A DNA stretch of 64,000 nt from Hydractinia symbiolongicarpus (taxonomy: Eukaryota > Cnidaria > Hydrozoa > Anthoathecata > Hydractiniidae): positions 2,356,001 to 2,420,000 of the forward strand of contig NC_079885.1 in NCBI RefSeq assembly GCF_029227915.1, written 5' to 3'. This document shows, piece after piece, positions 33,056 through 44,700 of the stretch (position 1 is the stretch's first letter; every line of letters begins with the position of its first letter). A program made the translations under genes and the position numbers. Below the pieces are notes generated by a model. It was not told the DNA's origin. It worked only from the letters and a program-made list of their open reading frames with translations, and did no database searches.

Positions 33056-36000
33056 CGTTCTGGAAATGAGTTTACTCACAGGGTACTTTCTTTGTATACA
33101 TTCGACTATACGGGCCAAGCCTGGGATTTACAGGAAATCGCGGGTTTTCGTTTGCCGGCGATTAAACCTCTTTCATTAAGCGTCTCATCAAAAATAAAAA
33201 CATTTTTGAAAACTACAAGTCTCATGAGTTTTAGTGGTGAAAAAATAATATAAAAAATCGTTCTGGAAATGAGTTTACTCACAGGGTACTTTCGTTGTAA
33301 ACATTCGACTATACGGGACAAGCCCGGGATTTAGGGAAATCGTGGTATTTCGTTTGCCGGCGATTAAACCTCTTTCATTATGCGTCTTATTAAAAATGAA
33401 AACATTTTTGGAAACTACAAGTCTCATTCGTTCTAGTGGTGCAGAAATAATTTGAAAAATCGTTCGGGAAATTAGTTTACTCCCTGGGTACTTTCTTTAT
33501 ATACATTCAACTATACGGACCAAGCCCGGGATTTACGGGAAATCGCGGGTTTTCGTTTGCCGGCGATTAAACTTCTTTTATTCAGCGTCTCATCAAAAAT
33601 GAAAACACTTTTGAAAACTACAAGTCTCACGCGTTTTGTGGTGAAAAAATAATTTAAAAAATCGGTCTGGAAATGGGTTTACTCACAGGGTACTTTCTTT
33701 GTATACGTTCGACTATACGGGCCAAGCCCGGGATTTACGGGAAATCGCGGGTGTTCGTTTGCCGGCGATTAAACTTCTTTCATTAAGCGTCTCATCAAAA
33801 ATGAAAACATTTTTAAAAACTACAAGTCTCATGAGTTTTAGTGGTGAAAAAAAATATTAAAAAATCGTTCGGGAAATGAGTTTACACCCTGGGTACTTTC
33901 TTTGTATACATTCAACTATACGGGCCAAGCCCGGGATTTACGTGAAATCGCGGGTTTTCGTTTGCCGGCGATTAAACCTCTTTCATTAAGCGTCTCATCA
34001 AAAATGAAAACATTTCTAAAAACTACATGTCTCATGCGTTTTAGTGGTGAAAAAATAACTTAAAAAATCGTTCGGGAAATGAGTTTACTCACAGGGTACT
34101 TTCTTTGTATACATTCGACTATACGGGCCAAGCCTGGGATTTACAGGAAATCGCGGGTTTTCGTTTGCCGGCGATTAAACCTCTTTCATTAAGCGTCTCA
34201 TCAAAAATAAAAACATTTTTGAAAACTACAAGTCTCATGAGTTTTAGTGGTGAAAAAATAATATAAAAAATCGTTCTGGAAATGAGTTTACTCACAGGGT
34301 ACTTTCGTTGTAAACATTCGACTATACGGGACAAGCCCGGGATTTAGGGAAATCGTGGTATTTCGTTTGCCGGCGATTAAACCTCTTTCATTATGCGTCT
34401 TATTAAAAATGAAAACATTTTTGGAAACTACAAGTCTCATTCGTTCTAGTGGTGCAGAAATAATTTGAAAAATCGTTCGGGAAATTAGTTTACTCCCTGG
34501 GTACTTTCTTTATATACATTCAACTATACGGACCAAGCCCGGGATTTACGGGAAATCGCAGGTTTTCGTTTGCCGGCGATTAAACTTCTTTTATTCAGCG
34601 TCTCATCAAAAATGAAAACACATTTGAAAACTACAAGTCTCACGCGTTTTGTGGTGAAAAAATAATTTAAAAAATCGGTCTGGAAATGGGTTTACTCACA
34701 GGGTACTTTCTTTGTATACGTTCGACTATACGGGCCAAGCCCGGGATTTACGGGAAATCGCGGGTGTTCGTTTGCCGGCGATTAAACTTCTTTCATTAAG
34801 CGTCTCATCAAAAATGAAAACATTTTTAAAAACTACAAGTCTCATGAGTTTTAGTGGTGAAAAAAAATATTAAAAAATCGTTCGGGAAATGAGTTTACAC
34901 CCTGGGTACTTTCTTTGTATACATTCAACTATACGGGCCAAGCCCGGGATTTACGTGAAATCGCGGGTTTTCGTTTGCCGGCGATTAAACCTCTTTCATT
35001 AAGCGTCTCATCAAAAATGAAAACATTTCTAAAAACTACAAGTCTCATGCGTTTTAGTGGTGAAAAAATAACTTAAAAAATCGTTCGGGAAATGAGTTTA
35101 CTCCCTGGGATCTTTCTTTGTATACTTTTGAATATACGGGCCGAGTCCGGGAGTTACGGGAAGTCGTGGGTTTTCGTTTGCCGGCGATTAAACTTCTTTT
35201 ATTCAGCGTCTCATCAAAAATGAAAACATTTTTAAAAACTACATGTCTCATGCGTTTTAGTGGTGAAAAAATAACTTAAAAAATCGTTCGGGAAATGAGT
35301 TTACTCACAGGGTACTTTCTTTGTATACATTCGACTATACGGGCCAAGCCTGGGATTTACAGGAAATCGCGGGTTTTCGTTTGCCGGCGATTAAACCTCT
35401 TTCATTAAGCGTCTCATCAAAAATAAAAACATTTTTGAAAACTACAAGTCTCATGAGTTTTAGTGGTGAAAAAATAATATAAAAAATCGTTCTGGAAATG
35501 AGTTTACTCACAGGGTACTTTCGTTGTAAACATTCGACTATACGGGACAAGCCCGGGATTTAGGGAAATCGTGGTATTTCGTTTGCCGGCGATTAAACCT
35601 CTTTCATTATGCGTCTTATTAAAAATGAAAACATTTTTGGAAACTACAAGTCTCATTCGTTCTAGTGGTGCAGAAATAATTTGAAAAATCGTTCGGGAAA
35701 TTAGTTTACTCCCTGGGTACTTTCTTTATATACATTCAACTATACGGACCAAGCCCGGGATTTACGGGAAATCGCAGGTTTTCGTTTGCCGGCGATTAAA
35801 CTTCTTTTATTCAGCGTCTCATCAAAAATGAAAACACATTTGAAAACTACAAGTCTCACGCGTTTTGTGGTGAAAAAATAATTTAAAAAATCGGTCTGGA
35901 AATGGGTTTACTCACAGGGTACTTTCTTTGTATACGTTCGACTATACGGGCCAAGCCCGGGATTTACGGGAAATCGCGGGTGTTCGTTTGCCGGCGAAAT

Positions 36001-36297
36001 AACTTCTTTCATTAAGCGTCTCATCAAAAATGAAAACATTTTTAAAAACTACAAGTCTCATGAGTTTTAGTGGTGAAAAAAAATATTAAAAAATCGTTCG
36101 GGAAATGAGTTTACACCCTGGGTACTTTCTTTGTATACATTCAACTATACGGGCCAAGCCCGGGATTTACGTGAAATCGCGGGTTTTCGTTTGCCGGCGA
36201 TTAAACCTCTTTCATTAAGCGTCTCATCAAAAATGAAAACATTTCTAAAAACTACAAGTCTCATGCGTTTTAGTGGTGAAAAAATAACTTAAAAAAT
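33056..36297. repeat. Pentamer-hexamer-pentamer HOR (1013, 1216 and 1013 bp)
   Basis: Three copies, 33056-34068, 34069-35284 and 35285-36297, repeat B-like (GCCAAGCCTGGG), E (TTTCGTTGTAAAC), F, H, X. The middle copy has an extra C monomer at 35082-35284 ending in CTACATGTCTC. The same C follows the third copy at 36298. Shared private marks are ATTATGCGTCTTATTAAAAA, AATCGGTCTGG and CTCATGAGTTTTAG. Confidence 0.9.
33866..34068. repeat. Class X monomer (representative)
   Basis: Recognised by GAGTTTACACCCTGGG, ACATTCAACTATACGGGCC and TTTACGTGAAATCG, preceded by GGTGAAAAAAAATATTAAA. Copies start at 34879, 36095, 39127, 44392, 47837, 50660 and 52275. Related copies with ATTCGAC instead of ATTCAAC occur at 56506, 57920, 59136, 60352 and 61164. 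Confidence 0.8.
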
Positions 36298-36899
36298 CGT
36301 TCGGGAAATGAGTTTACTCCCTGGGATCTTTCTTTGTATACTTTTGAATATACGGGCCGAGTCCGGGAGTTACGGGAAGTCGTGGGTTTTCGTTTGCCGG
36401 CGATTAAACTTCTTTTATTCAGCGTCTCATCAAAAATGAAAACATTTTTAAAAACTACAAGTCTCATGGGCTTTAGTGGTGAAATAATAATTTAAAAAAT
36501 CGTTCGGTAAATGAGTCCTGGGTACTTTTTTGTATACTTTTGACTTTACAGGCCGAGTCCGGGATTTACGGGAAATCGCAGGTTTTCGTTTGCCGGCGAT
36601 TAAACTTCTTTTATTCAGTGTCTCATCAAAAATGAAAACATTTTTAAAAACTACAAGTTTCATGCGTTTTAGTGGGGAAAAAAAAATTTAGAAAATCGTT
36701 CGGGAAATGAGTTTACTCCCTGGGTACTTTCTTTGTATACTTTTGACTATACGGGCACAGTCCAGGATTTACGGGAAATCGCGGGTTTTCGTGTGCCGGC
36801 GATTAAACTTCTTTTATTCAGCGTCTCATCAAAAATGAAAACACTTTTGAAAACTACAAGTCTCACGCGTTTTAGTGATGAAAAAATAATTAAAAAAAT

Positions 36900-37101
36900 C
36901 GTTCTGGAAATGAGTTTAATCACAGGGTACTTTCTTTGTAAACATTCGACTATACGGAACAAGCCCGGGATTTAGGGAAATCGTGGTATTTCGTTTGCCG
37001 GCGATTAAACCTCTTTCATTAAGCGCCTCATTAAAAATGAAAACATTTTTCGAAACTACAAGTCTCATTCGTTCTAGTGGTGCAGAAATAATTTGAAAAA
37101 T
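36900..37101. repeat. Class E monomer (representative)
   Basis: The most distinctive class: GAGTTTAATCACAGGG, TTGTAAACATTCG, GATTTAGGGAAATCGTGGTA, CTCATTAAAAATG, TTTTTCGAAAC or TTTTTGGAAAC, CATTCGTTCTAGTGG and GTGCAGAAATAATTTG. These markers appear together in almost every copy (for example 6747, 10585, 14228, 16050, 30023, 33259, 34272, 35488 and 37710). From 27596 onward many copies have ACTTTCGTTGTAAAC in place of ACTTTCTTTGTAAAC. Confidence 0.88.
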
Positions 37102-37304
37102 CGTTCGGGAAATCAGTTTACACCCTGGGTACTTTCTTTGTATACATTCAACTATACGGACCAAGCCCGGGATTTACGGGAAATCGCGGGTTTTCGTTTG
37201 CCGGCGATTAAACTTCTTTTATTCAACGTCTCATCAAAAATGAAAACAGTTTTGAAAACTACAAGTCTCACGCGTTTTAGTGATGAAAAAATAATTTAAA
37301 AAAT
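37102..37304. repeat. Class F monomer (representative family: 14430, 16252, 21320, 37102)
   Basis: Follows class E almost without exception. Diagnostics are TCGGGTAATCAG or TCGGGAAATCAG/TTAG at the start, ACATTCAACTATACGGACC (so TTCG becomes TTCA and the CENP-B-like motif is broken), and GAAAACACTTTTGAAAAC with CTCACGCG at the 3' end. The E-F pair acts as a linked dimer throughout the array. Confidence 0.82.
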
Positions 37305-40300
37305 CGTTCTGGAAATGAGTTTACTCACAGGGTACTTTCTTTGTATACATTCGACTATAAGGGCCAAGCCCGGGATTTACAGGAAATCACGGGTTTTCGT
37401 TTGCTGGCGATTAAACTTCTTTCATTAAGCGTCTCATCAAAAATGAAAACATTTTTAAAAACTACAAGTCTTATGCGTTTTAGTGGTGAAAAATAATTTA
37501 AAAATTCGTTCTGGAAATGAGTTTACTCACAGGGTACTTTCTTTGTATACATTCGACTATACGAGCCAAGCCCGGGATTTACAGGAAATCGCGGGTTTTC
37601 GTTTGCCGGCGATTAAACCTCTTTCATTAAGCGTCTCATCAAAAATGAAAACATTTTTGAAAACTACAAGTCTTATGCGTTTTAGTGGTGAAAAAATAAT
37701 ATAAAAAATCGTTCTGGAAATGAGTTTACTCACAGGGTACTTTCGTTGTAAACATTCGACTACACGGGACAAGCCCGGGATTTAGGGAAATCGTGGTATT
37801 TCGTTTGCCGGCGATTAAACCTCTTTCATTAAGCGTCTCATTAAAAATGAAAACATTTTTGGAAACTACAAGTCTCATTCGTTCTAGTGGTGCAGAAATA
37901 ATTTGAAAAATCGTTCGGGAAACTAGTTTACTCCCTGGGTACTTTCTTTATATACATTCAACTATACGGACCCAGCCCGGGATTTACGGGAAATCGCGGG
38001 TTTTCGTTTGCCGGCGATTAAACTTCTTTTATTCAGCGTCTCATCAAAAATGAAAACACTTTTGAAAACTACAAGTCTCACGCGTTTTGTGGTGAAAAAA
38101 TAATTTAAAAAATCGTTCTGGAATTGGGTTTACTCACAGGGTACTTTCTTTGTATACGTTCGACTATACGGGCCAAGCCCGGGATTTAAGGGAAATCGCG
38201 GGTGTTCGTTTGCCGGCGATTAAACTTCTTTCATTAAGCGTCTCATCAAAAATAAAAACATTTTTAAAAACTACAAGTCTTATGCGTTTTAGTGGTGAAA
38301 AAATAATTTAAAAAATCGTTCTGGAAATGAGTTTACTCACAGGGTACTTTCTTTGTATACATTCGACTATACGGGCCAAGCCTGGGATTTACAGGAAATC
38401 GCGGGTTTTCGTTTGCCGGCGATTAAACCTCTTTCATTAAGCGTCTCATCAAAAATAAAAACATTTTTGAAAACTACAAGTCTCATGAGTTTTAGTGGTG
38501 AAAAAATAATATAAAAAATCGTTCTGGAAATGAGTTTACTCACAGGGTACTTTCGTTGTAAACATTCGACTATACGGGACAAGCCCGGGATTTAGGGAAA
38601 TCGTGGTATTTCGTTTGCCGGCGATTAAACCTCTTTCATTATGCGTCTTATTAAAAATGACAACATTTTTGGAAACTACAAGTCTCATTCGTTCTAGTGG
38701 TGCAGAAATAATTTGAAAAATCGTTCGGGAAATTAGTTTACTCCCTGGGTAATTTCTTTGTATACATTCAACTATACGGGCCAAGCCCGGGATTTACGTG
38801 AAATCGCGGGTTTTCGTTTGCCGGCGATTAAACTTCTTTTATTCAGCGTCTCATCAAAAATGAAAACACTTTTGAAAACTACAAGTCTCACGCGTTTTGT
38901 GGTGAAAAAATAATTTAAAAAATCGGTCTGGAAATGGGTTTACTCACAGGGTACTTTCTTTGTATACGTTCGACTATACGGGCCAAGCCCGGGATTTACG
39001 GGAAATCGAGGGTGTTCGTTTGCCGGCGATTAAACTTCTTTCATTAAGCGTCTCATCAAAAATGAAAACATTTTTAAAAACTACAAGTCTCATGAGTTTT
39101 AGTGGTGAAAAATAATATTAAAAAATCGTTCGGGAAATGAGTTTACACCCTGGGTACTTTCTTTGTATACATTCAACTATACGGGCCAAGCCCGGGATTT
39201 ACGTGAAATCGCGGGTTTTCGTTTGCCGGCGATTAAACCTCTTTCATTAAGCGTCTCATCAAAAATGAAAACATTTTTGAAAACTACAAGTCTCATGCGT
39301 TTTAGTGGTGAAAAAATAATATAAAAAATCGTTCAGGAAATGAGTTTACTCCCTGGGTACTTTCTTCGTATACTTTTGACTATACGGGCCGAGTCCGGGG
39401 TTTACGGAAAATGGCGGGTTTTCGTTTGCCGGCGATTAAACTTCTTTTAATCAGCGTCTCATCAAAAATGAAAACATTTTTGAAAACTACAAGTCTCATG
39501 AGTTTTAGTGGTGAAAAAATAATATAAAAAATCGTTCTGGAAATGAGTTTACTCACAGGGTACTTTCGTTGTAAACATTCGACTATACGGGACAAGCCCG
39601 GGATTTAGGGAAATCGTGGTATTTCGTTTGCCGGCGATTAAACCTCTTTCATTATGCGTCTTATTAAAAATGAAAACATTTTTGGAAACTACAAGTCTCA
39701 TTCGTTCTAGTGGTGCAGAAATAATTTGAAAAATCGTTCGGGAAATTAGTTTACTCCCTGGGTACTTTCTTTATATATATTCAACTATACGGACCAAGCC
39801 CGGGATTTACGGGAAATCGCGGGTTTTCGTTTGCCGGCGATTAAACTTCATTTATTCAGCGTCTCATCAAAAATGAAAACACTTTTGAAAACTACAAGTC
39901 TCACGCGTTTTGTGGTGAAAAAAAATATTAAAAAATCGTTCGGGAAATGGGTTTACTCACAGGGTACTTTCTTTGTATACGTTCGACTATACGGGCCAAG
40001 CCCGGGATTTACGTGAAATCGCGGGTTTTCCTTTGCCGGCGATTAAACCTCTTTCATTAAGCGTCTCATCAAAAATGAAAACATTTTTGAAAACTACAAG
40101 TCTCATGCGTTTTAGTGGTGAAAAAATAATATAAAAAATCGTTCGGGAAATGAGTTTACTCCCTGGGTACTTTCTTCGTATACTTTTGACTATACGGGCC
40201 GAGTCCGGGGTTTACGGGAAATGACGGGTTTTCGTTTGCCGGCGATTAAACTTCTTTTAATCAGCGTCTCATCAAAAATGAAAACATTTTTGAAAACTAC

Positions 40301-41760
40301 AAGTCTCATGCGTTTTAGTGGTAAAAAGATAATTTAAAAAATCGTTTTGGAAATGATTTTAGTCACAGGGTACTTTCTTTGTATACATTCGACTATACGG
40401 GCGAAGCCCGGGATTTACGAGAAATCGCGGGTTTTCATTTGCCGGCGATTAAACCACTTTCATTAAGAGTCTCATCAAAAATGAAAACATTTCTGAAAAC
40501 TAAAAGTCTCATGCGTTTTAGTGGTGAAAAAATAATTTAAAAAATCGTTCGGGAAATGAGTTTACTCCCTGGGATCTTTCTTTGTATACTTTTGAATATA
40601 CGGGCCGAGTCCGGGATTACGGGAAGTCGTGGGTTTTCGTTTGCCGGCGATTAAACCTCTTTCATTAAGCGTCTCATCAAAAATGAAAACATTTTTGAAA
40701 ACTACAAGTCTCATGCGTTTTAGTGGTGAAAAAATAATATAAAAAATCGTTCGGGAAATGATTTTACTCCCTGGGTACTTTCTTCGTATACATTCGACTA
40801 TACGGCGAAGCCCGGGATTTACGTGTAATCGCGGGTTTTCGTTTGCCGGCGATTAAACCATTTTCATTAAGCGTCTCATCAAAAATGAAAACATTTCTAA
40901 AAACTACAAGTCTCATGCGTTTTAGTGGTGAAAAAATAATTTAAAAAATCGTTCGGGAAATGAGTTTACTCCCTGGGATCTTTCTTTGTATACTGCTGAA
41001 TATACGGGCCGAGTCCGGGAGTTACGGGAAGTCGTGGGTTTTCGTTTGCAGACGATTAAACTTCTTTTATTCAGCGTCTCATCAAAAATGAAAACATTTC
41101 TGAAAACTAAAAGTCTCATGCGTTTTAGTGGTGAAAAAATAATTTAAAAAATCGTTCGGGAAATGAGTTTACTCCCTGGGATCTTTCTTTGTATACTTTT
41201 GAATATACGGGCCGAGTCCGGGATTACGGGAAGTCGTGGGTTTTCGTTTGCCGGCGATTAAACCTCTTTCATTAAGCGTCTCATCAAAAATGAAAACATT
41301 TTTGAAAACTACAAGTCTCATGCGTTTTAGTGGTGAAAAAATAATATAAAAAATCGTTCGGGAAATGAGTTTACACCCTGGGTACTTTCTTCGTATACAT
41401 TCAACTATACGGGCCAAGCCCGGGATTTACGTGAAATCGCGGGTTTTCGTTTGCCGGCGATTAAACCTCTTTCATTAAGCGTCTCATCAAAAATGAAAAC
41501 ATTTTTGAAAACTACAAGTCTCATGCGTTTTAGTGGTGAAAAAATAATATAAAAAATCGTTCGGGAAATGAGTTTACTCCCTGGGTACTTTCTTCGTATA
41601 CTTTTGACTATACGGGCCGAGTCCGGGGTTTACAGAAAATGGCGGGTTTTCGTTTGCCGGCGATTAAACTTCTTTTAATCAGCGTCTCATCAAAAATGAA
41701 AACATTTTTGAAAACTACAAGTCTCATGCGTTTTAGTGGTAAAAAGATAATTTAAAAAAT

Positions 41761-44700
41761 CGTTCTGGAAATGAGTTTAATCACAGGGTACTTTCTTTGT
41801 AAACATTCGACTATACGGAACAAGCCCGGGATTTAGGGAAATCGTGGTATTTCGTTTGCCGGCGATTAAACCTCTTTCATTAAGCGCCTCATTAAAAATG
41901 AAAACATTTTTCGAAACTACAAGTCTCATTCGTTCTAGTGGTGCAGAAATAATTTGAAAAATCTTCGGGAAATCAGTTTACACCCTGGGTACTTTCTTTG
42001 TATACATTCAACTATACGGACCAAGCCCGGGATTTACGGGAAATCGCGGGTTTTCGTTTGCCGGCGATTAAACTTCTTTTATTCAACGTCTCATCAAAAA
42101 TGAAAACAGTTTTGAAAACTACAAGTCTCACGCGTTTTAGTGATGAAAAAATAATTTAAAAAATCGTTCTGGAAATGAGTTTACTCACAGGGTACTTTCT
42201 TTGTATACATTCGACTATAAGGGCCAAGCCCGGGATTTACAGGAAATCACGGGTTTTCGTTTGCTGGCGATTAAACTTCTTTCATTAAGCGTCTCATCAA
42301 AAATGAAAACATTTTTAAAAACTACAAGTCTTATGCGTTTTAGTGGTGAAAAATAATTTAAAAATTCGTTCTGGAAATGAGTTTACTCACAGGGTACTTT
42401 CTTTGTATACATTCGACTATACGAGCCAAGCCCGGGATTTACAGGAAATCGCGGGTTTTCGTTTGCCGGCGATTAAACCTCTTTCATTAAGCGTCTCATC
42501 AAAAATGAAAACATTTTTGAAAACTACAAGTCTTATGCGTTTTAGTGGTGAAAAAATAATATAAAAAATCGTTCTGGAAATGAGTTTACTCACAGGGTAC
42601 TTTCGTTGTAAACATTCGACTACACGGGACAAGCCCGGGATTTAGGGAAATCGTGGTATTTCGTTTGCCGGCGATTAAACCTCTTTCCTTAAGCGTCTCA
42701 TTAAAAATGAAAACATTTTTGGAAACTACAAGTCTCATTCGTTCTAGTGGTGCAGAAATAATTTGAAAAATCGTTCGGGAAATTAGTTTACTCCCTGGGT
42801 ACTTTCTTTATATACATTCAACTATACGGACCAAGCCCGGGATTTACGGGAAATCGCGGGTTTTCGTTTGCCGGCGATTAAACTTCTTTTATTCAGCGTC
42901 TCATCAAAAATGAAAACACTTTTGAAAACTACAAGTCTCACGCGTTTTGTGGTGAAAAAATAATTTAAAAAATCGTTCTGGAATTGGGTTTACTCACAGG
43001 GTACTTTCTTTGTATACGTTCGACTATACGGGCCAAGCCCGGGATTTACGGGAAATCGCGGGTGTTCGTTTGCCGGCGATTAAACTTCTTTCATTAAGCG
43101 TCTCATCAAAAATGAAAACATTTTTAAAAACTACAAGTCTTATGCGTTTTAGTGGTGAAAAAATAATTTAAAAAATCGTTCTGGAAATGAGTTTACTCAC
43201 AGGGTACTTTCTTTGTATACATTCGACTATACGGGCCAAGCCTGGGATTTACAGGAAATCGCGGGTTTTCGTTTGCCGGCGATTAAACCTCTTTCATTAA
43301 GCGTCTCATCAAAAATAAAAACATTTTTGAAAACTACAAGTCTCATGAGTTTTAGTGGTGAAAAAATAATATAAAAAATCGTTCTGGAAATGAGTTTACT
43401 CACAGGGTACTTTCGTTGTAAACATTCGACTATACGGGACAAGCCCGGGATTTAGGGAAATCGTGGTATTTCGTTTGCCGGCGATTAAACCTCTTTCATT
43501 ATGCGTCTTATTAAAAATGACAACATTTTTGGAAACTACAAGTCTCATTCGTTCTAGTGGTGCAGAAATAATTTGAAAAATCGTTCGGGAAATTAGTTTA
43601 CTCCCTGGGTAATTTCTTTGTATACATTCAACTATACGGGCCAAGCCCGGGATTTACGTGAAATCGCGGGTTTTCGTTTGCCGGCGATTAAACTTCTTTT
43701 ATTCAGCGTCTCATCAAAAATGAAAACACTTTTGAAAACTACAAGTCTCATGAGTTTTAGTGGTGAAAAAATAATATAAAAAATCGTTCTGGAAATGAGT
43801 TTACTCACAGGGTACTTTCGTTGTAAACATTCGACTATACGGGACAAGCCCGGGATTTAGGGAAATCGTGGTATTTCGTTTGCCGGCGATTAAACCTCTT
43901 TCATTATGCGTCTTATTAAAAATGACAACATTTTTGGAAACTACAAGTCTCATTCGTTCTAGTGGTGCAGAAATAATTTGAAAAATCGTTCGGGAAATTA
44001 GTTTACTCCCTGGGTAATTTCTTTGTATACATTCAACTATACGGGCCAAGCCCGGGATTTACGTGAAATCGCGGGTTTTCGTTTGCCGGCGATTAAACTT
44101 CTTTTATTCAGCGTCTCATCAAAAATGAAAACACTTTTGAAAACTACAAGTCTCACGCGTTTTGTGGTGAAAAAATAATTTAAAAAATCGGTCTGGAAAT
44201 GGGTTTACTCACAGGGTACTTTCTTTGTATACGTTCGACTATACGGGCCAAGCCCGGGATTTACGGGAAATCGAGGGTGTTCGTTTGCCGGCGATTAAAC
44301 TTCTTTCATTAAGCGTCTCATCAAAAATGAAAACATTTTTAAAAACTACAAGTCTCATGAGTTTTAGTGGTGAAAAAAAATATTAAAAAATCGTTCGGGA
44401 AATGAGTTTACACCCTGGGTACTTTCTTTGTATACATTCAACTATACGGGCCAAGCCCGGGATTTACGTGAAATCGAGGGTTTTCGTTTGCCGGCGATTA
44501 AACCTCTTTCATTAAGCGTCTCATCAAAAATGAAAACATTTTTGAAAACTACAAGTCTCATGCGTTTTAGTGGTGAAAAAATAATATAAAAAATCTTTCG
44601 GGAAATGAGTTTACTCCCTGGGTACTTTCTTCGTATACTTTTGACTATACGGGCCGAGTCCGGGGTTTACGGAAAATGGCGGGTTTTCGTTTGCCGGCGA

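Larger units (their letters stand above)
36298..37506. repeat. Partial third copy of the nonamer (monomers 4-9)
   Basis: Matches 31239-32447 at a constant 5059-bp offset: C, D, K, E, F, B-like. Differences include GAAAACAGTTTTG for GAAAACACTTTTG near 37247, and GTTTGCTGGCG near 37400. Its E-F-B part is also the first three monomers of the 24-monomer block. Confidence 0.9.
36900..41760. repeat. 24-monomer block, copy 1 (4861 bp)
   Basis: Twenty-four monomers starting E, F, B-like, GAGCC type, E, F, H, then B-like, E, F-like (GGGTAATTTC), H, X, A, E and so on to C, C, A. The block repeats immediately at 41761. Copy 1 has private changes such as GAAACTAGTTTAC (37920), CGGACCCAGCCC (37976) and ATTTAAGGG (38184). 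It embeds pentamer-like strings from 33056-36297. Confidence 0.94.
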
